A stretch of DNA of 64,000 nt from Diaminobutyricibacter sp. McL0608. Lineage in GTDB: Bacteria > Actinomycetota > Actinomycetes > Actinomycetales > Microbacteriaceae. Below, piece after piece: positions 1 to 7,777 of this stretch. The stretch's first letter is position 1. The number at the start of each line of letters is the position of its first letter. Below the pieces are notes generated by a model that worked only from the letters and a program-made list of their open reading frames with translations, did no database searches and was not told the DNA's origin. The translations under genes and the position numbers were made by a program. Where the stretch lies: assembly GCF_039613825.1 (NCBI RefSeq), contig NZ_CP154826.1, positions 2,542,001 through 2,606,000 on the forward strand. The letters are read 5' to 3'.

Positions 1-1234
1 CGGCGAGATCTGTGCGGCCTCCGGCGGACCAGGGCCGGATGTGATGAGCTTCCGTCCACGATGGCGGGCGATCGCAGCCCGGCCAGCGGCATCCGCCATC
101 GCGAGCCGCGAGCGCGACCCGCTGGGATCGTGTGAAGCAGCGCTCGGTGCGGCCGACGTCGAGAATCTCGCTGCGGCCGCCGAACACGATCGGCAGCACG
201 CCCACGTCGCAGAGGTAGCGTCGCGCTGTCGCCGCGCTCAGCGGCTCAGCCGATGACTCGACGTGCGCTGAACCGCCGCCGGCAGCCGACACCTCGGCGC
301 GCAGCTCGTCCAGGGAAATCGTGACCCGGACGCCCGGCCGCGCAGTGCCGAAGACGCGACCCGGGTCCGCCTCACCGGCGATGCGGATCATCTCGACGAC
401 GGAGTCGAGAGCGAGCTGGCCGTGGGTCCGCTCGTCCTCGGCGATTGCCCGAGCCCTTTCCTGCTGCTCCGGGTCGACGAATCTCGGGCCCCCACGACGT
501 GGCGCCGTCACCGCGTCGACCGCCGAGACGACGATCGCCGCGGACTCTGGATCGAGAAGACCCGACAGTCGCCGCATTCCATCGATCTCGGGACCGATGG
601 TCAGGAACCGCCTCTCTCGCAGGCGATGCTCGCGCTCCGCGATGCCTGCCCGGTCGAGCGTGTCGCGGGCGGCTTTCGCCATGCGCGTCACAGCATCGGC
701 ATGCAATGACTCGGACTCGAGCGCAAGCGTCTTGGCAGCCGAAACGAATGCCACCGCATCGGCCTGCTCGGCGACCGGCGCGAGCGCCTTGACGATTCCG
801 TCGGCCGCATCCATATCGATGCGGCCGTCGCGGAAACCATCTGCGATCCGCCCGAGACCCGCAGGCGAGGCCATCAACTCGCCGACGCGCACGAGCGTCG
901 CGGCCTCGCGGTAACTCGAACCGCAGAGCTCGCGCACAAGCGACTCGGCGCTGCGGTGCCCTTCGCGCGCCGCCCACCCACTGTGGCCGTCGACCCTGCG
1001 TGACCGCGCCGCCGCCTCCGCGGCCAATGCCGCTTTCACGGCGTCGATACGCCGCCCGAGCGAAGCGGCGGTCTCGAGTCGCAGACGCAACTCCGCCTCT
1101 GTCAAAACTGTCGGATCACCCACCAGCTCGCGCAGCAGGTCCGCGATCACGGCCCCTGCATCGCGCGCCCCCGCATCCCGAGCACCCGCGTCGCGCACCC
1201 CCGCGTCTCGCGCACTGGGTCGGTCATCCGTCAT
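1..1234 (-). CDS. DUF222 / HNH endonuclease family protein (3' end outside window)
   Basis: The visible 411 residues are the N-terminal DUF222 region followed by the start of an HNH nuclease motif: Cys382 and Cys387 in a CxxxxC knuckle and the EAHH core at 395-398. These proteins (the mycobacterial 13E12-repeat family) are multicopy in Microbacteriaceae, and their role is not settled; nuclease activity is inferred from the HNH core. The start ATG at 1234 is the first in frame. Residues 9-28 are four tandem pentads RDAG(V/A), a low-complexity leader. A paralogue lies at 38140-39768, and the two share an upstream element (1271-1328). The gene runs off the left edge, so the end of the HNH fold is unseen. 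Confidence 0.9.
   Translation of the reverse strand, partial: MTDDRPSARDAGVRDAGARDAGARDAGAVIADLLRELVGDPTVLTEAELRLRLETAASLGRRIDAVKAALAAEAAARSRRVDGHSGWAAREGHRSAESLVRELCGSSYREAATLVRVGELMASPAGLGRIADGFRDGRIDMDAADGIVKALAPVAEQADAVAFVSAAKTLALESESLHADAVTRMAKAARDTLDRAGIAEREHRLRERRFLTIGPEIDGMRRLSGLLDPESAAIVVSAVDAVTAPRRGGPRFVDPEQQERARAIAEDERTHGQLALDSVVEMIRIAGEADPGRVFGTARPGVRVTISLDELRAEVSAAGGGSAHVESSAEPLSAATARRYLCDVGVLPIVFGGRSEILDVGRTERCFTRSQRVALAARDGGCRWPGCDRPPSWTEAHHIRPWSAGGRTDLA
1151..1210 (-). repeat. 15-bp tandem repeat encoding RDAG pentads
   Basis: Four imperfect 15-base units code for RDAGV, RDAGA, RDAGA, RDAGA in the N-terminus of the DUF222 protein. Synonymous and non-synonymous differences between units show they are not a fresh duplication. 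Confidence 0.7.
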
Positions 1235-1270
1235 GAATCCATCCAAACAGATGCCACCGATATAGGGCGC

Positions 1271-1328
1271 TGACCAGCACTTAAACTGTGGATAACTCGG
1301 CACTACCCCACACCTGTGAAGGAGAGGA
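1271..1328 (-). promoter_or_regulatory. Conserved DUF222 upstream element with a DnaA box, copy A
   Basis: On the + strand this reads TGACCAGC, 7 bases, CTGTGGATAACT, 17 bases, TGTGAAGGAGAGGA. The same three blocks over the same 58-base total precede the second DUF222 gene at 39821-39878. TGTGGATAA (1287-1295) is the complement of TTATCCACA, the perfect DnaA box. Read toward the gene, conservation continues into a TATATC hexamer (1259-1264) that could be the -10, placing the DnaA box at or just upstream of the -35. Confidence 0.6.
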
Positions 1329-1374
1329 CGTCCGAGCTCCGCCCACCGACCCGGCGTGGCCCTAGTCTGTCTGC

Positions 1375-2604
1375 ATGACGACGCCAACCGAGCCCGCGCG
1401 CGGCCGGCGGTTCCCGGGCATCCGCACGCGCATGTCCGGTCGCTCCGCAGACGAGGCCCATCGCGCCTCGAGCCCGCTCGAACTGTTGTTCGACCTGACG
1501 TTCGTCGTCGCGGTCGCCCAGGTCGCGTCCCAGCTCGCCCACCGCATCGAGGGCGGAGATGCCGCCAGCGGCATCGGCCCCTACCTCATGGTGTTCTTCG
1601 CCATCTGGTGGGCGTGGATGAACTTCACCTGGTTCGCGTCGGCCTACGACACCGACGATGTGCCGTACCGGCTGCTGACGCTGGTGCAGATGGGGGGCGT
1701 GCTGGTGCTCGCGGCGGGCGTCCCGAGTGCGTTCGCCGACGGGAACTTCACCGCGATCACCATCGGCTACCTCATCATGCGCATCGGACTGGTGAGCCAG
1801 TGGGTGCGCGCGGCGATCGAGCATCCAGAAGGACGCGTGACCGCGCTGCGGTATGCGATCGGGATCTCGGTCGTGCAGGTCGGCTGGCTCTCGCGTCTCG
1901 CCTTCCCACCCGAGTGGGGAGTCTGGAGCTTCCTCGTTCTCGCGGCCGCCGACCTGTCCGTCCCGCTCTGGGCGGAGCGCACCGGCAAGACTTCGTGGCA
2001 TCCGCACCACATCGCCGAGCGTTACGGACTGTTCACGATCATCGTGCTCGGAGAGTCCGTCGCCTCAGCGACGATCGGGGTACAGCAGGGCCTCGACCAC
2101 AGCGGGCTGACGGTGCCGCTCGTGACGATCGCAGCATCCGGACTCATCCTGCTGTTCGCGCTGTGGTGGCTGTACTTCCTCGAGCCCGCCGGCGACGGAC
2201 TCGAAGCGCACCGCAGGCTGTCTTATTTCTGGGGTTACGGTCACTACTTCGTGTTCGCGTCGCTCGCAGCCGTCGGGGCGGGCCTCGAGGTCGCGGTCGA
2301 ACGGGGCGCCGGCGGGATTGAAACGCCGGATGCGGTGGTCGAGTACGCGATCGCGATCCCCGTCGCCGTCTTCCTCGTGATGCTGTGGGTGCTTCACGCC
2401 CGACTGGTGGTCCAGCTGGTGATCCGCCCTGTCGCCATCGTCGTCGCCGCAGGACTCGTGCTCCTCCTCCCCCTTGCATCCCCGGCAATCGGGCTCGAGG
2501 GCACCGTGGTCGGCATCGCAGTGGTTGCGGCCGCCCTCACCGGCGTGACTATCGTGGATCGAGCGTACGCAGCGTCACGTGAACCGACACCGGAAGAGAG
2601 CTGA
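1375..2604 (+). CDS. ltrA: Low temperature requirement protein A family (LtrA)
   Basis: This 409-residue integral membrane protein has the LtrA family hallmarks: ELLFDLTFV at 36-44 before the first membrane span, then WWAWMNFTWFASAYDTDD, and about nine to ten hydrophobic segments to the C-terminus. LtrA was named from a Listeria mutant defective in growth at low temperature; its biochemical activity is unknown. The start ATG has no Shine-Dalgarno, but TAGTCT (1363-1368) sits 6 bases upstream, so the message is probably leaderless. The next gene starts 4 bases after the stop, so the two are probably co-transcribed. Confidence 0.88.
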   Translation: MTTPTEPARGRRFPGIRTRMSGRSADEAHRASSPLELLFDLTFVVAVAQVASQLAHRIEGGDAASGIGPYLMVFFAIWWAWMNFTWFASAYDTDDVPYRLLTLVQMGGVLVLAAGVPSAFADGNFTAITIGYLIMRIGLVSQWVRAAIEHPEGRVTALRYAIGISVVQVGWLSRLAFPPEWGVWSFLVLAAADLSVPLWAERTGKTSWHPHHIAERYGLFTIIVLGESVASATIGVQQGLDHSGLTVPLVTIAASGLILLFALWWLYFLEPAGDGLEAHRRLSYFWGYGHYFVFASLAAVGAGLEVAVERGAGGIETPDAVVEYAIAIPVAVFLVMLWVLHARLVVQLVIRPVAIVVAAGLVLLLPLASPAIGLEGTVVGIAVVAAALTGVTIVDRAYAASREPTPEES

Positions 2605-2607
2605 ACA

Positions 2608-3009
2608 ATGCCAACGATGATCTTCGTCAACCTCCCCGTCTCAGACCTCGAGCGATCGAAGGCGTTCTATTCGGCCCTCGGGTTCGACATCAACCAGCAG
2701 TTCACCGACGACAAGGCGGCCTGCATCGTCATCAGCGACACCATCTTCGCGATGATCGTGACGAAGCCCTATTTCGAGACGTTCAGCCAGAAGAGCACTG
2801 CGGACACGTCGACGAGCGTCGCGGCGATCAACGCCCTGTCACGCGACAGCAAAGAGGATGTGGATGCGATCGCCGACAAGGCGCTGACCTCCGGAGGCAT
2901 CCAGACCAACGACCCGCAGGACCTCGGGTTCATGTACAGCCGCAGCTTCCAGGACCCGGACGGCAACATGTGGGAAGCGCTCTGGATGGACCCCGGTCAC
3001 CTCGAGTAA
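2608..3009 (+). CDS. VOC family (glyoxalase-like) protein
   Basis: A 133-residue single-domain vicinal-oxygen-chelate protein. It opens with MIFVNLPVSDLERSKAFYSALGF, the usual first beta-alpha unit, and closes with the metal-face strand FQDPDGNMWEALWM. This subgroup, often labelled extradiol dioxygenase or glyoxalase, has no assigned substrate. It follows ltrA after 3 bases, with a GGAAGAG ribosome site inside the end of ltrA, so it is translated from the same message. The length matches the family; nothing ties it to methylglyoxal specifically. Confidence 0.85.
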   Translation: MPTMIFVNLPVSDLERSKAFYSALGFDINQQFTDDKAACIVISDTIFAMIVTKPYFETFSQKSTADTSTSVAAINALSRDSKEDVDAIADKALTSGGIQTNDPQDLGFMYSRSFQDPDGNMWEALWMDPGHLE

Positions 3010-3037
3010 CGCATCCGCATCCAGCGAGCACAGACGA

Positions 3038-3073
3038 CGAACGGGCCGCCACCCGGAGGTGACGGCCCGTTCG
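3038..3073. terminator. Bidirectional hairpin between the VOC gene and rpsO
   Basis: The arms CGAACGGGCCG and CGGCCCGTTCG pair perfectly, with CACC/GGTG continuing inward past one mismatch. It lies between convergent genes and lacks a T-run, as is common for actinobacterial terminators. Confidence 0.8.
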
Positions 3074-3125
3074 CAAGAAGTTCGCGGTGTCGAACGATGA
3101 GCTGCCGCGAGGACTCCCGCAGAAG

Positions 3126-3395
3126 TTATCGACGGAGGCCGAGACGCTCGATCAGCGAGCGGTAACGGTTGATGTCGATGTCTGCGAGGTAGCCCAGCAG
3201 GCGGCGACGCTGGCCGACAAGGAGAAGCAGGCCACGACGCGAGTGGTGGTCGTGCTTGTGCTCCTTGAGGTGCTCGGTGAGGTCCTTGATCCGCTTGGTC
3301 AGGATCGCAACCTGAACCTCGGGGGATCCGGTGTCACCGGGGTGGGTCGCGTACTCTTCGATGATCGCCTTCTTGACATCGGCTTCAAGTGCCAT
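3126..3395 (-). CDS. rpsO: 30S ribosomal protein S15
   Basis: The 89-residue protein has the canonical S15 length and sequence, including [16 protein letters not shown] and [18 protein letters not shown], the residues that contact 16S rRNA helices 20-22. It belongs to the small subunit platform. A strong GAAAGGGG ribosome site precedes the ATG. Upstream, TAAACT (3486-3491, complement) is a candidate -10, giving a leader of about 80 bases that contains a GC-rich stem (around 3427-3448), which could host the translational autoregulation known for S15 in other bacteria. pnp is not adjacent here. Confidence 0.97.
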   Translation of the reverse strand: MALEADVKKAIIEEYATHPGDTGSPEVQVAILTKRIKDLTEHLKEHKHDHHSRRGLLLLVGQRRRLLGYLADIDINRYRSLIERLGLRR

Positions 3396-3526
3396 AGATG
3401 GGATCCCCTTTCTCTCGTTGCGCGGTGCCCGGGGCAGGATGCCTGGGCTCTCTTTCTCCGCGGCCGTTCAGACGGCAACCGAGTCAGTTTACCAGACCGC
3501 GACAGGCCGCCGGTCCCTGGGAGGGC

Positions 3527-4285
3527 CTACGCGGCGGCGTCACGTGCCCGGTCGACGAGCCGGTACGTCAGGGCGATGAACCCGAAGACGTAGGCGACGA
3601 CGACAGGGATGGTCGCGAGCGGGATCAGGCGGGCGCCCGAATTCGGATTGACGAGGAAGAGCAGGGCTGTCACCCCACCGACCACGAGCAGGAAACCGCC
3701 CAGCGCGAAGGCGATCCAGCGACCCAGCTCCTCGGTCAGCAGGATGACCCGGCCGCGATCGAGACGTCTCAGTGTGTATGCGCTTCGCGAGGCGCGATAG
3801 GAGTCGGCGTCGCGGTAGGCGTCCGCTACGTGAGCGAAGTACCAGATGCCGATCGCGAGGATGGCGATGGTGGCGCCCGCGGCCCAGGCATAAGCGCCGA
3901 GCCCCGACCCGAGCCCGATGGTGAGCTGCGCAGCCACGGTCCAGGCGAGGGCGACCCCGACAAGCCCGTACAGGAACGCCGCCCACCGAAGCTTGAGACC
4001 GAGGTCTGCGACGATCTCGTCGTCGGCGGCGAGGAGCGGGTCGTTGACGAGCTGGCTCGGCGTGTATTCAACGGGCCGCGTATCCGCCGTCTCGAGAAGT
4101 GCCTCCTCCAGCACCTCGGCCGGGTCGGCATCCATGCGGTCCGCCCCGATCATCGTGATGTCGACGACGGTGTCGAGGACGACCGTGTCATCGTCGGATG
4201 TGTCCGGATCGCCGAACCCGGATGGCAAGGGCGGCGTTTCACCAGTGCCTGCATCGTCGGCGCGCTGCTGGCGCCGGGTCACCAT
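3527..4285 (-). CDS. Hypothetical membrane protein, four predicted spans
   Basis: No family was recognised. Residues 1-95 are acidic and hydrophilic (long D/E/T-rich stretch including DTSDDDTVVLDTVVD), followed by hydrophobic segments at roughly 100-120, 125-150, 187-207 and 218-240, with a basic loop RRLDRGRV between the second and third. This suggests a cytoplasmic acidic tail joined to a four-helix membrane domain. The ATG overlaps the stop of the upstream VOC gene (TGATG), so the two are translationally coupled. Function is unknown. Confidence 0.75.
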   Translation of the reverse strand: MVTRRQQRADDAGTGETPPLPSGFGDPDTSDDDTVVLDTVVDITMIGADRMDADPAEVLEEALLETADTRPVEYTPSQLVNDPLLAADDEIVADLGLKLRWAAFLYGLVGVALAWTVAAQLTIGLGSGLGAYAWAAGATIAILAIGIWYFAHVADAYRDADSYRASRSAYTLRRLDRGRVILLTEELGRWIAFALGGFLLVVGGVTALLFLVNPNSGARLIPLATIPVVVAYVFGFIALTYRLVDRARDAAA

Positions 4286-5064
4286 CAGGCGGCCTCGTGT
4301 TCGGGTTCGAGCAGGGCGAACGCCCCTCCGAACGGGTCGACGACGACCGCCCAGCGCCCCACTCCGGATGCCGACATCGGAAGCGAGAGGGCCGAACCGC
4401 CGAGGCCGGCGAGTCGCTCGAGCGACGCATCGAGGTCGGCGACCTGGAAATAGGCGAGCCAGTGGCTCGGGGTGTCCGGGGAGGCCGGAGCCATGGCGCC
4501 AGCGACATTCGCATCGCCGACGTCGAGCAGCGTGTAGACGCCCTCGTTCAGCGGCATCTGGCTGACGCCCACCATGAGCACGTTCTCGTAGAACGACAGG
4601 GAATCCTCATAGCCCGTCGCGACGAGCTCCAGCCAGTCCACTGCGCCGGGCTCGTTCCGGAGCCAGGGAGATCCCTTCTCCTGCTGCCACAGCCCGAACA
4701 CCGCACCCGTCGGGTCGGCGACGATCGCGAGGAAGACGCCGCGTGCGAGCTCGCCGGGCGGCACGAGCACCTGGCCGCCCTGGTCGGTCGCGGCGGCCGC
4801 GGCGCGCTCGATATCGTCAGTGACGAAGTAGGTGGTCCAGGTCGAGCGACCGCCGGCCTCGGCGATCATCTGCGGCAGGGGCCCGATCGCGGTGACGGGG
4901 GTGCCGCCCAGCGTGGCCACGGCGTAGCCGCCCATCTCTGCGGTCGCCTCCGCGACGTCCCAGCCGAAGAGGTCACGATAGAAGGCGGCAGCACCTTCCG
5001 GGTCCGAGCTCTGCAGATCGACCCACACCGGGGTCCCTTGAGGAAACGTGTCGATGACCGGCAT
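4285..5064 (-). CDS. VOC family protein with two glyoxalase-like domains
   Basis: Two tandem VOC modules are visible. The first (about 5-120) runs from TPVWVDLQSSDPEGAAAFYRDLFGW to FLAIVADPTGAVFGLWQ; the second (about 130-257) runs from AVDWLELVATGYEDSLSFYENVL to WAVVVDPFGGAFALLEPE. Such two-domain proteins are common in Streptomyces and relatives and are often called hydroxylases, without direct proof. I chose ATG 5064 over an upstream in-frame ATG at 5118 because homology starts at MPVIDTF and because TAAGGT (5072-5077) lies 7 bases before it, consistent with a leaderless message. The stop overlaps the next gene's start by one base. Confidence 0.87.
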   Translation of the reverse strand: MPVIDTFPQGTPVWVDLQSSDPEGAAAFYRDLFGWDVAEATAEMGGYAVATLGGTPVTAIGPLPQMIAEAGGRSTWTTYFVTDDIERAAAAATDQGGQVLVPPGELARGVFLAIVADPTGAVFGLWQQEKGSPWLRNEPGAVDWLELVATGYEDSLSFYENVLMVGVSQMPLNEGVYTLLDVGDANVAGAMAPASPDTPSHWLAYFQVADLDASLERLAGLGGSALSLPMSASGVGRWAVVVDPFGGAFALLEPEHEAA

Positions 5065-5139
5065 GGCACACACCTTACGCCCGGCCTTTGCTCCGCGAAC
5101 AGGGTCGATGTGCCCCATCCCGACTCCGGTGGCGTCGCT

Positions 5140-6582
5140 TCAGGACAGGGTGCCAGCCCGCGCGACCGCTCCGGCGAGGAGGCGCAGGCCGTCGCCGACG
5201 TCCTCGGGAGCGACACTTCCGAAGCCGAGGATGAGCCCCGGCTGCGCTTCATCGGCGCAGAATGTGGAAAGCGCCTGCACCGAGACCCCGACCGACGCCG
5301 CGAGCGCGACGACGCGCTCTGCGGCGAAGTCCGTGTCGGCTGGCCGGATGCAGAGGTGTAGCCCCGCGATCGACGGCACGACCCGGAAGGCGTCGCCGAA
5401 CTCCGCGGCGACCTCGCTGATGATCTGCTGTTGTCTCGCACCGTATTCGCGGGTCGCGCGGCGGACGTGACGGGCGAAGTGACCACCGTCGATGAAGCGC
5501 GCCATCGCCGCCTGGTTCAGGTAGTCGGCCGACCAGTCGGTGAGGCGTTTCGCGCTTCGCAGGGCACCCCGGAGCGGCTCGGGCGCGACGAGGAAACCGA
5601 GACGCAGAGCGGGAAGCATCGTCTTCGAGAATGTGCCGACGTAGATCACCCGGCCATCGCGATCGAGGCTCTGCAGCGGGTCGAGGGGCCGGTCCGCGAA
5701 CCGGTATTCGGTGTCGTAGTCGTCTTCGACGATGGCCGCGCCGCTGCGTCCGGCCCACTCGAGAAGCGCCACGCGCCTGTCGAACGACATCACGGCACCG
5801 AGCGGGAACTGGTGGGACGGCGTGACGTAGACCAGGCGAGCAGTGGCGGGAAGGGCATCCACCACCAGGCCGTGGTCGTCGACGGGCACCCCGACGACCA
5901 CGGCACCGAGGGACTCGAACAACTGGCGGACCGGAGGATAGCCGGGCTCCTCCACCGCCACGACGTCCCCGGGTTCCACGAGCACGCGGCCGATCAGGTC
6001 GAACGCCTGTTGCGCGCCGCTGGTGACGAGTACGTCGTCGGGCGCGGCATCCACCGAGCGGGCGACCCCGATGTGGCGGGCGATCGCCGCACGCAGGCGC
6101 GCGAGACCCGCGGGGTCCCCGTATCCGCCGGCGTCGAGGATTCCCTTGCGGAGTTCGCCGGCGACGAACCGGCGCCACTGCTCGAGGGGGAACAGCCCGG
6201 GGTCGGGTGTGCCGACGCTGAAGTCGTACGCGATGGGTACGGGCTCGGTCCAGAGCGGGTCCGGGAGGTCCTGCCAGAGCGAGCGCGGATGCAGGGCCGA
6301 GCTGACGGGCGCCCGACGGCCGCCTGCCCGATGCGGTCCAGGAGTCGGGGCGGCGACGAAGGTGCCGGAGCCGACGCGGCTGACCAGGTAGCCCTCGGCG
6401 GCGAGCCGCTCATATGCGACGGCCACGGTGTTCCGCGAGACCGCGAGCCGGCCGGCCAGGTCGCGTGAGGGCGGCAGCCGCTCGCCTCGGCGCAGGCGAC
6501 CATCGTGGATGGCATCCCGCAGTTGGCGGTAGATGCGATCCGATCGGTCGCCGCGACCTTCGATCCGTACGTGCACATCCAT
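5140..6582 (-). CDS. MocR-type (GntR/aminotransferase) transcriptional regulator
   Basis: The 480-residue protein joins an N-terminal GntR winged helix (about 15-80: IYRQLRDAIHDGRLRRGERLPPSRDLA, AVSRNTVAVAYERLAAEGYL) to a fold-type I aminotransferase domain (about 110-475) that binds pyridoxal phosphate, with the Schiff-base lysine in YVGTFSKTMLPALRLGF. MocR proteins sense PLP or amino-compound metabolites. The gene diverges from an AhpD-like protein, a frequent arrangement for this subgroup, and the 82-base gap holds direct repeats suited to MocR binding (6624-6647). It is not certain that it is PdxR; no pdxST genes are nearby. A GGAGGG site precedes the ATG. Confidence 0.9.
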   Translation of the reverse strand: MDVHVRIEGRGDRSDRIYRQLRDAIHDGRLRRGERLPPSRDLAGRLAVSRNTVAVAYERLAAEGYLVSRVGSGTFVAAPTPGPHRAGGRRAPVSSALHPRSLWQDLPDPLWTEPVPIAYDFSVGTPDPGLFPLEQWRRFVAGELRKGILDAGGYGDPAGLARLRAAIARHIGVARSVDAAPDDVLVTSGAQQAFDLIGRVLVEPGDVVAVEEPGYPPVRQLFESLGAVVVGVPVDDHGLVVDALPATARLVYVTPSHQFPLGAVMSFDRRVALLEWAGRSGAAIVEDDYDTEYRFADRPLDPLQSLDRDGRVIYVGTFSKTMLPALRLGFLVAPEPLRGALRSAKRLTDWSADYLNQAAMARFIDGGHFARHVRRATREYGARQQQIISEVAAEFGDAFRVVPSIAGLHLCIRPADTDFAAERVVALAASVGVSVQALSTFCADEAQPGLILGFGSVAPEDVGDGLRLLAGAVARAGTLS

Positions 6583-6597
6583 CGGGATCGCCCTCCG

Positions 6598-6608
6598 ATT
6601 GGCCCAAT
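6598..6608. promoter_or_regulatory. Palindrome ATTGG-C-CCAAT in the mocR/AhpD gap
   Basis: An 11-base inverted repeat 16 bases upstream of the mocR start. It may be an autoregulatory half of the MocR operator region. It is short, so it could be chance. Confidence 0.35.
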
Positions 6609-6623
6609 GAGAACCGCCTGAAT

Positions 6624-6647
6624 TGGATCTTACAATGGACCGCTTAC
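6624..6647 (+). promoter_or_regulatory. Putative MocR direct repeats over the AhpD-gene promoter
   Basis: TGGATCTTAC (6624-6633) and TGGACCGCTTAC (6636-6647) form a head-to-tail repeat, the layout MocR regulators usually bind. They overlap TTACAA (6630-6635), which is 17 bases from TAGCGT (6653-6658), a good -35/-10 pair. TAGCGT is 6 bases from the ATG at 6665, suggesting a leaderless message. Binding here would control the AhpD-like gene directly. Confidence 0.55.
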
Positions 6648-6664
6648 GGAACTAGCGTCGAGGT

Positions 6665-7117
6665 ATGACAGAACGAATCGACATCTCCAGTATCACTCCA
6701 GAGGGCTACCGCAAGGTCATCAACCTGGACGGCTACGCCGGCCAGAACGTCGAGAACCCCCTGCGCGACCTGGTCAACCTGCGCGCATCCCAGTTGAACG
6801 GATGCACGTTCTGCGTCGACATGCACTCGGTCGACCTGCAGGCAGCGGGCGTGCCGCTGCGCAAGATCTTCTCCGTCATCACCTGGCGCGAATCCGCGTG
6901 GTTCACCGCCCGCGAGAAGATCGCACTCGAACTGACCGAGGAGATCACCCGCATCCAGGGCGGCGTCCCCGACGAGCTGTGGGACAGGGCGCACGCCGAG
7001 TTCGGCGAACGCGGCCTCGCCGACCTGGTGCTCGCCATCAGCACGATCAACGTCTGGAACCGCATCGCCATCTCGACGCGGATGCTCCCGCCGGAACTCG
7101 AGCCGGCTCTCAGCTGA
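6665..7117 (+). CDS. Carboxymuconolactone decarboxylase (AhpD-like) family protein
   Basis: A 150-residue all-helical protein with the CxxCxxxH motif at Cys47, Cys50 and His54 (GCTFCVDMHS) that defines the peroxidase-type branch (AhpD) rather than the true decarboxylase, which lacks the cysteine pair. The pair could act as a thiol peroxidase or reductant. The gene is divergent from mocR and its promoter carries direct repeats, so it is the likely MocR target. The start has no Shine-Dalgarno. It converges on the FKBP gene, and both stop regions contain the same TCAGCTGACGCCGAG sequence. Confidence 0.9.
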   Translation: MTERIDISSITPEGYRKVINLDGYAGQNVENPLRDLVNLRASQLNGCTFCVDMHSVDLQAAGVPLRKIFSVITWRESAWFTAREKIALELTEEITRIQGGVPDELWDRAHAEFGERGLADLVLAISTINVWNRIAISTRMLPPELEPALS

Positions 7118-7141
7118 CGCCGAGACCGGGAGGTCGAGCGA

Positions 7142-7516
7142 TCAGCTGACGCCGAGGAGGTCGATCACGAAGATCAGCGTCTTGCCGCTCAGCGGGTGAC
7201 CGCCGCCGGCCGCGCCGTAGGCGAGCTGGGGCGGCACCGTCAGCTTGCGGCGGCCGCCGACCTTCATTCCCGGGATGCCTTCCTGCCACCCGCGGATGAG
7301 GTTGTTCAGCGGGAAGTTGATCGACTGCCCCCGGCTCCAGGACGAATCGAACTCCTCGCCGGAGTCGAATTCCACCCCGAGGTAGTGAACATCGACCTTG
7401 GCTCCGGGGGTCGCTTCCGCGCCGTCCCCGATGACGATGTCCACGATCTCCAGGGCCTCGGGCGCGGGGCCCTCCGGGGCGTCGACTTCGGGCTTCTCAA
7501 ACTTCGAATCAGTCAT
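7142..7516 (-). CDS. FKBP-type peptidyl-prolyl cis-trans isomerase
   Basis: The 124-residue protein is a single FKBP domain (about 35-124): VHYLGVEFDSGEEFDSSW, NFPLNNLIRGWQEGIPGMKVGGRRKLTVPPQLAYG, and the terminal strand TLIFVIDLLGV. The aromatic active-site residues of the family are retained. There is no signal peptide, so it is cytosolic and likely assists proline-limited folding. I used ATG 7516 (MTDSKFEKPEV) rather than an upstream ATG at 7624, whose extra residues are Arg-rich and non-homologous. A 261-base gap without a gene separates it from the divergent ROK regulator. Confidence 0.93.
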   Translation of the reverse strand: MTDSKFEKPEVDAPEGPAPEALEIVDIVIGDGAEATPGAKVDVHYLGVEFDSGEEFDSSWSRGQSINFPLNNLIRGWQEGIPGMKVGGRRKLTVPPQLAYGAAGGGHPLSGKTLIFVIDLLGVS

Positions 7517-7777
7517 GGGTCCATCCAACCGTGCCCTGCGCGGCCGCGTCAAAGCTGTCCGCTTGTCGCGTATTCGCAGGGATGTCCGAAATCCGCTCTT
7601 GCAATCGGAGGAGCCTCGCGCCACCCTAGGTACAGATCAACTCATCGTTCGGGAGAGTCGCAGGCATCGCCGCACCGCCGGGCGATGAGTCTTTTAACCA
7701 GCGGGTTGCAGCTCACGGGTCGCAGCCGACTGCCGCCGCCAGACGGTCGCCGCGCGATCCTGTGAGATTCTGACCTG

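Noticed and set aside
1-1234. DUF222/HNH proteins as homing endonucleases or mobile-element genes
   Set aside because: No intron, intein or flanking repeats bounding an inserted unit were seen; the shared sequence is promoter-like.
7517-7777. Possible tRNA or small RNA in the FKBP/ROK gap
   Set aside because: No T-loop (GTTCRA) or cloverleaf pairing could be built; only weak stems are present.
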